This document shows positions 1 through 11,295 of a DNA stretch of 64,000 nt, one piece after another. The position numbers and the translations under genes are program-made. The notes below the pieces were generated by a model, which was not told the origin of the DNA, ran no database searches, and worked only from the letters and a program-made list of their open reading frames with translations. How positions within the stretch are numbered: the first letter of the stretch is position 1; each line of letters begins with the position of its first letter. Source of the DNA: Trichobilharzia regenti (Eukaryota > Platyhelminthes > Trematoda > Strigeidida > Schistosomatidae); the NCBI GenBank assembly GCA_944472135.2, contig OX235270.1:147699632-147763631 (forward strand), written 5' to 3'.

Positions 1-140
1 TTGATTTTTAGTCGGACAGAATTACAACTTCTTTCAGTCGTCATTATCTAATAGTGTTTATCCATTTCATTGACTATAATGTAATTTAAAAAGGATTTTT
101 GTTTTTGTTTTCTCCTCTTTTCACATTAATTAAAACTTAG

Positions 141-272
141 TTTCTGCCTGAGTCTCCAAGATTTCTTGTTAGCGCTGGGAAAATTGAAGAAGCTGAACGT
201 ATAATAGCAGATTTATTTCGAGCTAATCGAGTTGCGCCATTACAAGGCACTCTAGTATCCGCGGCTGTACCT
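141..272 (+). CDS. SVOP-like MFS transporter, internal exon (first visible)
   Basis: This exon encodes 44 residues in phase 0, after an AG acceptor with a pyrimidine-rich lead and before a GTAAGT donor. It starts FLPESPRFLV, the PESPR signature that follows transmembrane helix 6 in SV2/SVOP and sugar-porter type transporters. An amphipathic stretch (KIEEAERIIADLF) follows, as expected for the large cytoplasmic loop between helices 6 and 7. The first six helices lie upstream of the window. The family moves small organic solutes across membranes; SVOP itself sits on synaptic vesicles and its substrate is unsettled, so transport of a particular compound should not be inferred. The next exon is 18.4 kb away but continues the alignment without a gap, which supports the assignment. 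Confidence 0.85.
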
Positions 273-404
273 GTAAGTTGCATTTAATATATATATATTT
301 TGCGAAAAAAGTGGTAATTATTTTCGCTTATATTTCTGGTGTACCACATTGTTATTATATATGTGTATTTATTGTTTTTGTTCCTATCTTTCTGCTTCTT
401 TTTA

Positions 405-643
405 ATTCCTTTAGATTCCCAGTGGAACATAGGGGGCTTCAAGCTAGAGAGCTTTGAAGATTCGGTAGCAGTGTTTACTTTTACGGGATAGGGTTGCTAG
501 CCAGCCTCATGCCCGAATTTCCCTCTTTCTCGGTCTTATTACCGACGCAACGAGGTAAAGGAGTGCGTCAGTGGCCGGGGATCGAACCGCGAACTACGTG
601 AGGCGTGGTTGGCGAACATTCTATCGCTGTACCACCGATGCAC
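405..643 (-). mobile_element. tRNA-derived SINE, family A' (RTE tail)
   Basis: Read on the minus strand the element starts GTGCATCGGTGGTACAGCG, has a B-box-like GGTTCGATCCCC, then a body with the family's GGTAAAGGA, CCTCATGCC... and CCCGTAAAA blocks, and ends CTATGTTCCACTGGGAA. The head is tRNA-like with internal RNA polymerase III boxes. The tail resembles the 3' end of the SR2-type RTE elements in this window. No target-site duplication was recognised. Confidence 0.75.
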
Positions 644-1885
644 ATCTTTCCCCAATTACAGTGATTTCTCACTCAAAGAATTTAGCATTCACGTAAATTA
701 GTACGTATTAATGCTTTCAATTGTAGTATGTCGTAATTCGTGGCATATCTTTTGTCTCTTCCCATCGTTACCATCTTAAGAGGGTTACATAGTCTCACAC
801 TCCTATTGTCATCTTATGCACTGAAATTAAAACGCTTGACCTTATGAATATTTCAAACGCCTAATCTTATTGCTGGTTACTGCTTTATTCCTCTTTCATT
901 CTCTCCTCTCTCTGTACACTCACTGTAGTTTCACCGATTCTTTCTGCTTTGTGTTTTCACCTGTCAGAAGTTTGGCAATGTGAACAAATACACTATATTG
1001 CCAAGTTGTAGGTTTTACTTTTACGGATCCTAAATCATTCATATCAATGATGAAATTTTGTTGTCTGCTATCGTAGGTTTTTCTTGTAAATACAATCAAT
1101 ATCTATCATCTGAAGTAGTGCATATTGTGCGATTTCGATGTATTTAGGGAATTTGTTATGTTCAAGACTGAACGTGGTGGTACGTTCTCATTGTGCACTT
1201 TCAGTAGACAATATAATCGGGGAATTCTGCAACCTAAGAGTCGTATTTGCTCAAATAATTTAGAGCTGATAATCTATTCATTCTTCATCTCCCTTAGCAT
1301 TTGTGTTATCTTCCCTTCAATTTGTTCCGTTTGGCCTTTCTGGCTACTTTCTTGTGAAAATTTGTTTTCATCTAACATGATGGATAACATTTTACCCAAG
1401 TAGTCTTAGTGATTCATCAGGATGATGCCAGTACCTTTACCGGGGTGGCTCCGAACCAAGTCTTCGATGTATTTCTTAATAAAGAATTGAAAAATAATAT
1501 TCCATTTTTAAGAAGAAAATATGTAAACAGAAATCCATTTATTCTAGTGTAACTGGATATTTTTTTTGAGTAAAACCCAAGTGTTAATGACAGCAGTGTA
1601 CTAACAAAACAAAATAGGCTGATTACCACGACTTAAACTATATTTCTTGTACATCTAGAGGCAATGCAAATTATTATTATTATTATTCATGATTTCACTC
1701 TTCGTTGTTGGTGATTTACAGGGCTGAATTCATCCACTGTTTTAATATATATAATCAACTTCAGTCACCTGCTTAGTTAATTGAGCTGTCTAGTTTTCTA
1801 CAGAGCTATGAATTAACAATACTCTAGTATACTTTGCTTAGATAACCTATTTGGCTCCTTGAATGTGTGTGTGTGTGTGTAGTAG
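644..1885. other. intron 1 sequence, nothing recognised
   Basis: No repeat family or coding region could be assigned. The open reading frames here are short, show no motif, and have no splice context. A short TAT/ATT run lies near 1672-1687 and a GT run at 1865-1880. Confidence 0.5.
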
Positions 1886-1985
1886 AGATGTGGCCCACTG
1901 GTTTAAGCACTTAACTTTCAGGGAGTTGGTCCCGAGCTCCACCTACTTCAGCTGGTGGTATCACCAGCCCTCACACAAAAAAACG
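1886..1985 (+). mobile_element. tRNA-like SINE head fragment, family D
   Basis: The stretch GTGGCCCACTGG.TTAAGCAC, then CTTTCAGGGAG and GGTCCCGAGCTCC, then CCACCTACTTCAGC and a CACCAGCCCTCACAC tail follows the same order as a better preserved minus-strand copy at 23225-23365. The A-box and B-box positions are recognisable but the B box is decayed (GGTCCCGAGCTCC instead of GGGTTCGAGTCC). It is a SINE relic and not a working tRNA gene. Confidence 0.5.
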
Positions 1986-2473
1986 CACGGCTCATAAGCT
2001 GGAACATGAAAGGTTTTTATTCTGACGACTGAGTTAACTTTTAGCATATCGCTTGATGTCTTCTGAAGGAACATAATATACATTGACGGGGGGAGGGTTG
2101 GAGCAAATTGTAGATTAAACGGCATTCCCTCGAATGAGACGATATGCTGCAAATTTATTGGTTTACTTCAAGATTCTGTGTAAGAAAATTTTGTACTCCA
2201 TAGAGACATGTTCAGGATGAAGCTTATTATTAATCAGTTATCTAAATTAGTAGATAATGCGTTTGGTCTTCTAGTATGTCTTTATGACTATACTTGTTAT
2301 ACAAAAGGCCTCTGTAAGCCATCTGTAAGCACCAAAGTACATATCTGGAATTGAAAATTTCTTACACCTGTCACATTCACAGAGAGCACTGATATCAGAA
2401 CACACCCTGTGCACTGTGATAGAGCGTAATTCCACTATGGGTAAACTTTCACATTGTTTGTCATACAGCAATA

Positions 2474-3075
2474 TTTACTGATGACTACGTTTCGAGCACA
2501 ATTTCCACTCATAATCATATCAAAGAACTACTCACACAACTTTCTAACTTCATTCTTATAATTCCATCACTTTTCCATCGCTTGATTTGATTAGTAGTAG
2601 TATTTTTCATATTTCCGCTTTGAGTGGTGAATGATTCCTATTGTACGTGTTGTGTCGTGTGTAGACTCGATGAATCAGGATTGAGTTATCAACCTCCCTG
2701 GTTCTCCACCTACCTAGATTACTTTTTGGAATTTTCACCCTCTCCCACCCTATTGTGTGGTTGTGTGTTAGTGTATGGAGTGCGATTTCTGAGTGCTATT
2801 TTCCAAATTACTTATCTTCTTGAGGTGAACCATTCTTACCATAGCTAACTTTTTATATCCCGACTATCTGACTACTCCCAACCTACTAGTTTGGCTGACC
2901 TATGTAGTTGACCTCACTCACAATTATTGCAGGGTATTTTGTAAATTATAATATTGTGCCTAATTAGGTCCACCGACAGGGTTCTTAAGCCTACAGAGCT
3001 TGTCCTATCTGAGTGCGTTTATAGGTTTGAATGCCACTCAAGTTCCTGACTTATTAAGAATCCTACTGTTATGTA
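2474..3075 (-). mobile_element. Penelope-like element fragment, family B (endonuclease part)
   Basis: Minus-strand translation, with frameshifts, gives in order RILNKSGT, FKPINALR, IYKIPCNNCE and further on HTLTHNHTIGWERVKI, then a 3' part with a CNRNDS-like string. This is the linker and GIY-YIG endonuclease region of a Penelope-like element. A related copy lies at 42.0-42.9 kb. The YIG motif itself is lost here and several stops are present. The 3' end faces left. There is no reverse transcriptase part. Confidence 0.6.
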
Positions 3076-4295
3076 CTGGTCGAGAATTTAAAAGTCCTGA
3101 CGCAAGAAAGACGAAAATCAGAAGACCACTAGGTTTGTGATGATACTTCTATTTTCCAAACACAAGGAGAATCAATGTCACACAAGTGTGTGAACACAAT
3201 TTAGTGTGAATGTCCGCACAAGTACGTGAGCGAATGTTCAAAATGAACAAATCAATAAACAGTCTTAAAATAATTGGCTAATTGTAATGGAATATCGATC
3301 CATATATACCTAGCAAATATAACAGACTGTCAAACAAACACATATTATATGGGTACATATCACCAAGATCAGACTGTCAAACAAAACACACATATTATAT
3401 GGGTACATATCACCTACGTAGGGAGGGTCTCAGATGTCCCCTCCCTCCTTATAAGGTAAACCCAGTTTAGATGACTTATATTCTCTCTTACTTATGTTAT
3501 CACAACCAGTTTCACAATAATTTTTATTTTACTTCTGACCTTTTTTCATATTTCTAATGAATTTTATAGAGCTCGGCTTGTTAGACACTTAACTAAGTCT
3601 GCCTTCACAGACAGTTAACGGATGAGATGAATTAAAGTCTAAATATCTATTAGCCAAATGCGTTGGTGTTGCTTCTTATAAACGCTAGTGTGTAGTTCAC
3701 CTTCTTCTATTCATTTTATTTTACAATCTAACATCACAGTTAATTCTCCTTGTTCATTTTCCGATTCAAATGTGAATTTTATTCCATCTACTAGTGAGTT
3801 TGTATGTGCGTGTAAAGAAGCTAGAGAGAGATATGTTCTGTTTTTAACACTCTGTGTGAGAAAGTATCATCCACATATCTCCACCATATTATCCTTGGAG
3901 TAGGATTAAATGTATTAAGAGCAATAGTTTTCTTTTTATCGTTTTCGCTTTCATTGCCTAAGAAGAAATCAACTCAGCCTGTTAGTGGCGTATATCTTGG
4001 TAAATGACACTGTGACACCATCATCAGGCTACATTTTGTTTGCTGTTTTTACACGTGATTATCACTTTAAGTCGTTTTTTCATCATCAGAATAGTTGTTT
4101 TTTGATTTTCATTCTTCATTGTTCCATCGAAAATAACACCTCAAGGCTTAATAGTATGAACACTATGATCGAATCACTCCTAATGTCTTAAAACCTATGT
4201 GAACATAATTTATAAAATTGTAAAACAGATTCAGATGAATCTGTTTTTTATTTTCTTCATGACTCAGTGGGTATTTTCGGTGATTATAAATTTGT
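3076..4295. other. intron 1 sequence with a local tandem duplication
   Basis: Two adjacent copies of a unit of about 45 bp (AGACTGTCAAACAAA ... ATATGGGTACATATCACC) occupy 3324-3364 and 3371-3414. A diverged relative of the same unit is seen near 58850-58905. Nothing else in this stretch could be assigned. Confidence 0.55.
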
Positions 4296-4524
4296 GTTGG
4301 AAGTTCATGAGTAGGAGAATCCTCGCTGGCCACACACCAATGTTGGGATTTGATTCCAGGTTGTCACACTCGTGAAACCTCGCCCAATGGATATTAAGCC
4401 CAGAAAGGAGTGAACTTTGCGCGTGGGGATCGCAGTCCCATGCCGTAAAAGAAACGCATCAGTTAGTGAAACTTCAAAGCCCGCAGCTTGCAGTCGTACG
4501 TTCCACTTGGAACTCAAAGGGGTG
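4296..4524 (+). mobile_element. diverged SINE, family A' (RTE tail)
   Basis: The head is badly decayed, but the body keeps AACCTCGCCCA, AAGCCCAGAAAG, a GTAAAAGAAACG block, GAAACTTCAAAGC and a TACGTTCCACTTGGAACTCAAAGG tail. The last string is the RTE-like 3' tail shared by the A' family. The long minus-strand reading frame across it has no family of its own. Confidence 0.55.
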
Positions 4525-5640
4525 AAAAGAAATGCAACAATAATTGCCCAGTATTATTGATTCTAGGACTTTATTTTTGACCAAATTAATTTTTGTTTGT
4601 TCTAGTAATTCTCCGACTAAATTTTCATACTTTCAAATGGCCACGTGTCTCTATTGCTTATAGTGGATGTATTGTATAAAATTGCTCTTGTCCACTTTAC
4701 CCTCATTGCTATAAAAAAAGCAAAACGGTTATATAATAATACATTGTATCCTGGTATAAAGGAAATGAATAATTGATTGAAGAAATACCTTCAATTTGTC
4801 CCCAATTCTTTGGCTGGGATCATTTTAAATTGACCTCAGCAGTTATTGTAAGGAGTGTTGTTTCTAATTTGTTTTTACAAAAGACAATAAAAATAAAAGT
4901 ATCTCCTCTTCGTGCGTTTCCATGGTACGAAGGTCTCGTTTAGCTGTATTTGTTGTTTATCTAACTAAATAGATTTAATAAGGCATTAATTGCTACGCCC
5001 TATATAGGGTATGTGCTGCATTATCGGTGTTTTATTTGCTCATTGTCTATTTCGAAATCTAGCAGAACAGAACAGAACAGAAGAAGACTGACTTCAGTGA
5101 TGAGGCGACGGTCGCATCATGTGTGTCTAGTTTTCTTTTTTAAAGTGTATATATTCCGTGAATTGTCTCTACTCTTCATAATATATATAGGAATGTTGTT
5201 TTATGTAAAAATAAAAGATGCTTCTTAATTCTTTTACATGTGAACGATGCATTCGTCAACAAGGTTGACTGTTTCTGTCTATCTGGGCATACGAAAACAA
5301 ACATCAGTGTGTATATTTATGCATGATGCCTTATGCAATATTTATTTTCCTTTTGATTATTGTGTAAACTGATTTAATCGGTTGGTGCGCATAGTTTCTA
5401 GTGTTATCGTCATTGCTAATGTTGTTTATTGGATAATGAATGTGATAACCGAACTGAGCTTAAATTGTTATTGTTCAGCCTAAAGTACCTTGATTGACTT
5501 TAGCTGTGAGACTTTCATGGCAATACTTATTAAATGGCATTCAAATTTTTCCTTAAACGTACCGAAATTTGCACCGTTCTGTTAGGAGGAAAAATACCCA
5601 GTCAATTGAATTGTATTTCAGTGTAGATTTCGTCATAATC
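4525..5640. other. intron 1 sequence, nothing recognised
   Basis: AT-rich sequence with a short AGAACAGAAC run near 5061-5083. No coding motif or known repeat was seen. Confidence 0.45.
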
Positions 5641-5765
5641 CAACACCGATTTGAGATCATTGAAAACCAGGACAACCTGGAAAACTGTCTCTTCGTAGTG
5701 TAGAAAGAAGTCCTAGTCCGTGCCCGCCTACAGCCCAATCAGATATCGAACCCGGATGTCGCCTC
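5641..5765 (-). mobile_element. relic related to the hammerhead SINE family B
   Basis: On the minus strand a B-box-like GGGTTCGATATC is followed by a scrambled ribozyme region (ACTACGAAGAGACAG) and then CCTGGTTTTCAATGATCTC. The last string matches the CCTGGTTTTCAATGGTTCTC tail of the hammerhead SINE family. The catalytic core cannot be found, so this is an old or variant copy. Confidence 0.4.
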
Positions 5766-7552
5766 ATAATGAAGTCTACTATGAAATTAATCAAAAATCC
5801 ACACAAAAGCCTTTAAACTAAATATCAATCTCCACAGCCCACTGATGGCTGATGGATCAATATCCTGAAGCTGTACTGAGAAGTCAAGTGAGGGTGAGAT
5901 CAACCATATCAACGTGAAGTGAGTGTTTATCGAAGGCATATCGACTGAGAGCAGCGCCATACCACAAACTGACCGAAGTTAAAGTTCATAGGTCATTGAA
6001 TTTCAGTCATTATCTTGGTAACTGAGTATTTGTTCCTTTCTTTTGAATGAATTGGTGTATAAGTTTACGCGTCATAAATCTATTTCCGATGATCAGGTAA
6101 AGGCTTAAGTGAAAATACACAGTGGTTACTTGGATAATTGAAAAAGTGTTCGTGCGTTTATACCCTCTACCAAGTAAGTACTATTCACTACCTTCTTGTG
6201 GTGCTAAGGTGTTCTTCACCAAAGTAAAATGGCCAAATACGAACATCTTATATTTAACACATGACTAGTAGACATGCTCATCTACCCAGAGGAAACTGGC
6301 AAACCCTGGGTGCAAACCTATGGTGTATATGGACTCGATAGTTCAAACGAATGCAATGGCGTATAAACCTGTTTTAGTCACCGCGAATCATGAGGATTCA
6401 CCTCCATACTCTGCTCCACTGCCTAGGTCAGAGTTCAAGTGAAAGGCTCAGTCGAGAGAGAGAGAGAGAGAGTGGCCTCTTAAGACAACAATCTACTTCG
6501 GCCTAAGTGTACTAAAAGTATCCCAGCCCTCACTATGAAATTTTTTCGAGTGCATCTCTTGGTGTCCATAATGTACTCTAGGTTTGCTTTTTAATAATAA
6601 TAATAGTAATAATAATAATATAGTAAAACAGTCGAAGAGTCCAAATTTCCCGTCTTCTCAACAACTGAATAACTAGCTAGTGTATACATTTTTTTCCTTG
6701 CTTAATAGCTAAATATTAGTGCATAATAAATGCGTGTTGTTAGAGTAATATAAATGTCACAAGTTTTGTCTAAATTTAGACTACTTCTACTTTTTCTCAT
6801 TCGTACCCTCATTTATATATTCTGTTAATTGTAATTCCGTACTGTTCCGTTTGTCGTTAAAATATAAAGTATGCATTGATTAAATGCATGTATAGAATAC
6901 AGTAATATTTACCATTAAATAAAAGTACTTGCACAACTGTCACGACCCCTGAAACTATTAGTGTAATTTAGTGTTGAAGTAAGTCCTTGTACGGGTAAAT
7001 TAGTTTACTCTTACAATATAGTAAATTGGGATATAATAATAATCTACTCCATGATTGAGTGGTGTCGTTTGACGTACCTATTTTCTGAATACTGCAACTC
7101 TCTCTATCGATATCTTTGTTTGTTATATTTTTTTTGACCACGTATTATTTCACACTTAAGATCATATGAAATCTGATCTGATAATTGATTTTTAACTAAT
7201 GTGTTCTCAAGCCTTTAAGCTTGAAAGAGTTTCGAATGTGTGGACACATGTTGACTTTCAAAACACACTGTATTTTATTGATGTGAATGTGACATTTGAC
7301 CGCGTTGATCTAGTTTTCTGTTATGGAAGTGGCTAACTGTTTATGGAAGTATCGAGGTCGTTGTATATTCAGCTAATCAATGTTTGAAATCATTTGACCG
7401 TCGAAGATGTTCAGTCTGGTTTTCTCATTAATTTTCTGAAGAATGTGACTCTCATGTTGGCGTCTCAAGAATCCTGTGGTTAAGAGCTAGCTGGATTAAA
7501 CTGTATACACAGTTTCTGAGGCAAATGAATAAATAAGAATAGAACTTATGCA
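5766..7552. other. intron 1 sequence, microsatellites only
   Basis: A GA run lies at 6455-6472 and an AAT/AAG run at 6591-6620. A CCCAGCCCTCAC string near 6520 resembles the tail of SINE family D but is too short to call. No coding region was recognised. Confidence 0.45.
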
Positions 7553-8400
7553 CTATCATTATTATTATTGTTCCCCTTGGGTTCCTAGTGGAACATAGGG
7601 CTTCAACAACACATCTCCACTTTGTCCTGTTTTCTGCAGTCCTCTTCAATTGTGTCCACGATTGACTAAACTCTTTCATATCTTATTCTCTAAACTCTAA
7701 ACGATCTCTTCCATGTCACCCTAGGGTGCCCACTTGTCACTATCTGTTTGGATTTCACTCGAGGACCTGGTGTGAGATATCACCCCTCTTCACACGATCT
7801 CCTCCATGTCACCCTTGCACTGACGTCCCACACGCCGCTTCCCTTTCTCCCTGCTTCCACTCGAGGGCTTGACGCGCGATATCACACAGTGGTCTCCTCA
7901 GCGAGTGTCTGATCCATCTCAATCTACTTTCTCCTGCATATTTGTTGGTTGGCGATTGGTTCTTGCTTTGTTTGTTCCCAGCCAAAGTTTCTTGTTGGTG
8001 ATTCTTTCCGGCCCAGCCATCTCATCTTCAGTATAGAGCCAGCGAAGACAGTTAGTTGTTGATGAACGTCTGCATGCAACAGGCTGTTGGAAATATTCTT
8101 TGTGACTCGCCCGCCAAGTTTCTGATCCGTATAGAAGAACTGACTGACTTGACGTTGTTTGTATTGAAAATCCGACCGACGGAATTTTGTTGTTGATGAT
8201 GGCTGGTGAGTGACGAAGATTTCCAGATTGGATTGGTTTCAGGTTGATGAGTGAATGTGTTTCTCGCCCCCCACCCGATTTTCGCTCGATTTGACATCGT
8301 CGTCTGTTCCGACTAGCTGTAGTTGAGACAATGCTCCCTAGATAAGTGAGTGAATGAAGCAACCTCTCATGATACTTAAAGATATGTCTCAATATTGCTT
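7553..8400 (-). mobile_element. SR2-type RTE retrotransposon, 3' end (copy 1)
   Basis: On the minus strand this is the end of the reverse-transcriptase ORF and the 3' UTR of an RTE-clade element. It shows LTYLGSIVSTTASRN, SVLLYGSETWR, then the C-terminal region ending in an AAT-repeat tail at 7553-7567. It is severely 5'-truncated. The same segment occurs at 19.7 and 29.2 kb with only scattered differences, so it is a young family. This copy alone carries an internal duplication of about 93 bp in its 3' part (7703-7790 and 7796-7885). Frameshifts break the frame. Confidence 0.8.
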
Positions 8401-8977
8401 ATTCACCTGTATTCACATTGAGGAGGGAGGTGATACACTCAGTTAGCTTGTAGGCAAGATATGCAACACAGTAGGGTATCTCATTTCTATGCATTACCGA
8501 TTTTACGTTTCTTTGTTTGTTTTTGTTAATTTTCCATCCCTCATTGATCTCAAATGTATTGCCGATAGATTGAAATTGCGATTATCAGTACTTTTTGTCT
8601 ACATGTTTGCTCAAATAGAGTAGTATTACATTTGAAATGGTCGATATTATCTTTATAAATGTAAACTAGCTGGTTTGTGATTTATATTTCTACAAATTTT
8701 TTCAATATACACACACACATACACATACCATTTTCATCGTTTTCGGTTAACGCCACGAAATGGTTTCCATAATGTGTAAATGTTTATTCACTTACTGAGT
8801 AAATGAAATAAAAACGAAAAAAACTAGACTCTATGATTTTGTCTTTTGGTTTGTTGGTAAATCTTTTTTCTCTCTAATCGATGATTTATTAATTTCTCTC
8901 TCTCTCTTTCTCTCACACACACACGAGAACTACAAATACAAAAAATAAACTATTCTTACATTTATTCCCCTTAATGA
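8401..8977. other. intron 1 sequence, simple repeats
   Basis: Contains a CA-rich run near 8707-8728 and a CT-to-CA run at 8896-8924. Nothing else was recognised. Confidence 0.5.
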
Positions 8978-9552
8978 ATTTGAACAAAGCAAGAACTACA
9001 GTTTTAGCCGAATAAAATGGTACCATCTTTTAATTCGTTGCCTTCTCGTCAGCTGCTTACATGGCAAAGACATTATTAAATATATCTACAACAACAATTT
9101 TAACATACTTGCACAGAGTTCAGTTTAAACAAAAATCAATCGATCAATATACTCATACACTAAAAATATATACATATATAAATATGCAATATTAACCACT
9201 ATTCCGAACAATAATAATAATCAAACACAATGGAAACTTTTAGCATTTCACATTCGGAGGAAAGAGAGGTGAAATTATCCAGTTACCAGGGCAAAGAAAG
9301 GCTGATAACTGCTTCTTTCTGGACGCATAAATTAGGTTTCAGGCGCTTGATGGAAATGGCTTCAACAAACTTAAGGAGAATTGAGCTCCTTTGCTTATTG
9401 ATAATTTTGAACGACTTTTCGACGTCCACCTCATGACCCGTGTCGAGGAGATGCCTGGCGATGGCACTGTTTAAAGCATTTGTTCCCTTTAGACGTAAGC
9501 TTTTTGGTACATGTTCAGAAAATCGTAGATATGCCCTTCTTTCTGTCCTTCC
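8978..9552 (-). mobile_element. Penelope-like element family A, left inverted arm
   Basis: Read on the minus strand this arm starts inside the GIY-YIG endonuclease (GRTERRAYLRF), runs through the SEHVP, IARHLLDTGHEVDVEKSF and LKPNLCVQ strings to the stop after SLSLPW, and continues through a 3' UTR that ends near TTGTTCAAAT. It lacks the reverse transcriptase and the YI of the YIG motif, so it is a 5'-truncated copy. It is a near-perfect inverted repeat of 9694-10266. Confidence 0.85.
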
Positions 9553-10266
9553 TGCAGCGTATCCTGGAGCTAAGCTCGTTCCCGCCTGTCGAACAACTTG
9601 CTCTTTGGTGCAATCAAAAATCAATAGATATCCTTCTCATGTTACCTCCAACTGTGTATACAAATTTACATGTATCTGCGGGAGCAGTTACATTGGAAGG
9701 ACAGAAAGAAGGGCATATCTACGATTTTCTGAACATGTACCAAAAAGCTTACGTCTAAAGGGAACAAATGCTTTAAACAGTGCCATCGCCAGGCATCTCC
9801 TCGACACGGGTCATGAGGTGGACGTCGAAAAGTCGTTCAAAATTATCAATAGGCAAAGGAGCTCAATTCTCCTTAAGTTTGTTGAAGCCATTTCCATCAA
9901 GCGCCTGAAACCTAATTTATGCGTCCAGAAAGAAGCAGTTATCAGCCTTTCTTTGCCCTGGTAACTGGATAATTTCACCTCTCTTTCCTCCGAATGTGAA
10001 ATGCTAAAAGTTTCCATTGTGTTTGATCATTATTGTTCGGAATAATGGTTGATATTGCATATTTATATATGTATATATTTTTAGTGTATGAGTATATTGA
10101 TCGATTGATTTTTGTTTAAACTGAACTCTGTGCAAGTATGTTAAAATTGTTGTTGTAGATATATTTAATAATGTCTTTGCCATGTAAGCAACTGACGAGA
10201 AGGCAACAAAATAAAAGATGGTACCATTTTATTCTGCTAAAACTGTACTTCTTGCTTTGTTCAAAT
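9553..10266 (+). mobile_element. Penelope-like element family A, right copy with GIY-YIG domain
   Basis: The reading frame that ends at 9964 carries CVYKFTCICGSSYIGRTERR, which has the CVY, CxCG and YIG(R)T features of the Penelope-type GIY-YIG endonuclease, followed by the conserved EH, a TGHEVDV string and an LKPNLCVQ C-terminus. The enzyme would nick target DNA for reverse transcription. Only the endonuclease end is present; the reverse transcriptase is missing. The part from 9694 to 10266 is the inverted match of 8978-9552, and both 3' ends face outward. The coding parts differ by about one residue (K/R), so the duplication is recent or was made at the same time as the insertion. Confidence 0.88.
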
Positions 10267-10723
10267 AAACTATTCTCTTTTTTATTTTTTCCGATTTCCT
10301 TTTACGTATTGTTCTTTAGCTCATCATAGCTTACCATGTTGAAAGTTTAACTGATCTATCCCCGCTGATGTACTGTCTGCCTGCTCATATGCTAATTGTT
10401 TGTAGTGGTGTACAGCGTTTTTTGATCACTGGTGCTTATCCAAATACGACAATTGGGCTGTATTTTATTTTATTTTATTTTGTTGACTGATTTAGTGCCT
10501 TGCTTGCACTGTGTATACGCCAGTTATAATTTGTATTTCGTGTAATGTTATTTTACTAAACTGCATAGCCTCATTGATTCTCTAATCAGTTAAACAAGGC
10601 AATACACTATAAATCGATTCAACACGTTGAAACAAATAGCGAAGGGAATGATTAGAATGTCAGCGTGAAAGGTTATCGCTAATATACAGTGTATTTTGTG
10701 TAAAACTGTTGGGAAGAGTTTAT

Positions 10724-10770
<47 letters not shown>

Positions 10771-10939
10771 AAACACTTAGAAGTTGAATATGATGTGGTC
10801 GATAGGAATCAAGTACCTTGTCAGTGGAAGGTTTTCTCTGGTTTTGAATCGAATATTTGCATTTACTTACTCCTGTTATCTCTGGATATCGGTGAGGTAA
10901 ACTATACAAATCAGTTTACTCATGCTTCCTTCCGACCAT
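10267..10939. repeat. intron 1 sequence with ATTTT and TA microsatellites
   Basis: A TTTTA pentanucleotide run lies at 10452-10480 and a TA run at 10725-10767. The reading frames across the TA run are repeat artefacts. No other element was recognised. Confidence 0.6.
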
Positions 10940-11295
10940 TCGAGGTCATATATGTGTTTGGCATGCGATTCGCTCCGCCAAATGTATGATGATGAAGCTA
11001 AAAAACTGGACTACACTGACTCCTAGTTTAGAAATAGGTGGTAAAGTGGTAGAGTACGTGGACCACTTCACTTATATGGGAAGTTGCATCAGCCAGCGAC
11101 AACGGGTTGATCGCTGACGAGTGCAACCTAAATGGTAAATGAGAGTTGGTTGTCCGAAGATGATTTGGAGGAGATTTTGTGATGGAGGGATGCTAATGGG
11201 CAGTCGTGAGGCCTGTTAAAAGGGGCTGTAGAGTATAGGACAATGTGGAAACATGCTGCTGGAACCTCATGTGTCACTCGGAACCCAATTACATT
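10940..11295 (+). mobile_element. RTE-type retrotransposon fragment (second subfamily)
   Basis: Translation gives GMRFAPP, then KNWTTLTPSLEIGG and VDHFTYMGSCIS, the thumb region of an RTE reverse transcriptase (family pattern GMRFAPSKC ... VDxFxYLGSCIS). The following part matches the GGAGGAGAT and CGGAACCCAA strings near the 3' ends of other RTE copies. The frame is broken and both the endonuclease and catalytic core are missing. Confidence 0.6.

Noticed and set aside
3324..3414. CRISPR-like repeat
   Set aside because: Only two copies, no regular spacers, and the genome is eukaryotic.
8978..10266. LTR retrotransposon or foldback transposon
   Set aside because: The arms are inverted, not direct, and encode a GIY-YIG domain; no gag, protease or integrase was found.
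10696..10989. Open frames across the TA repeat
   Set aside because: The alternating YI residues are a product of the dinucleotide repeat.
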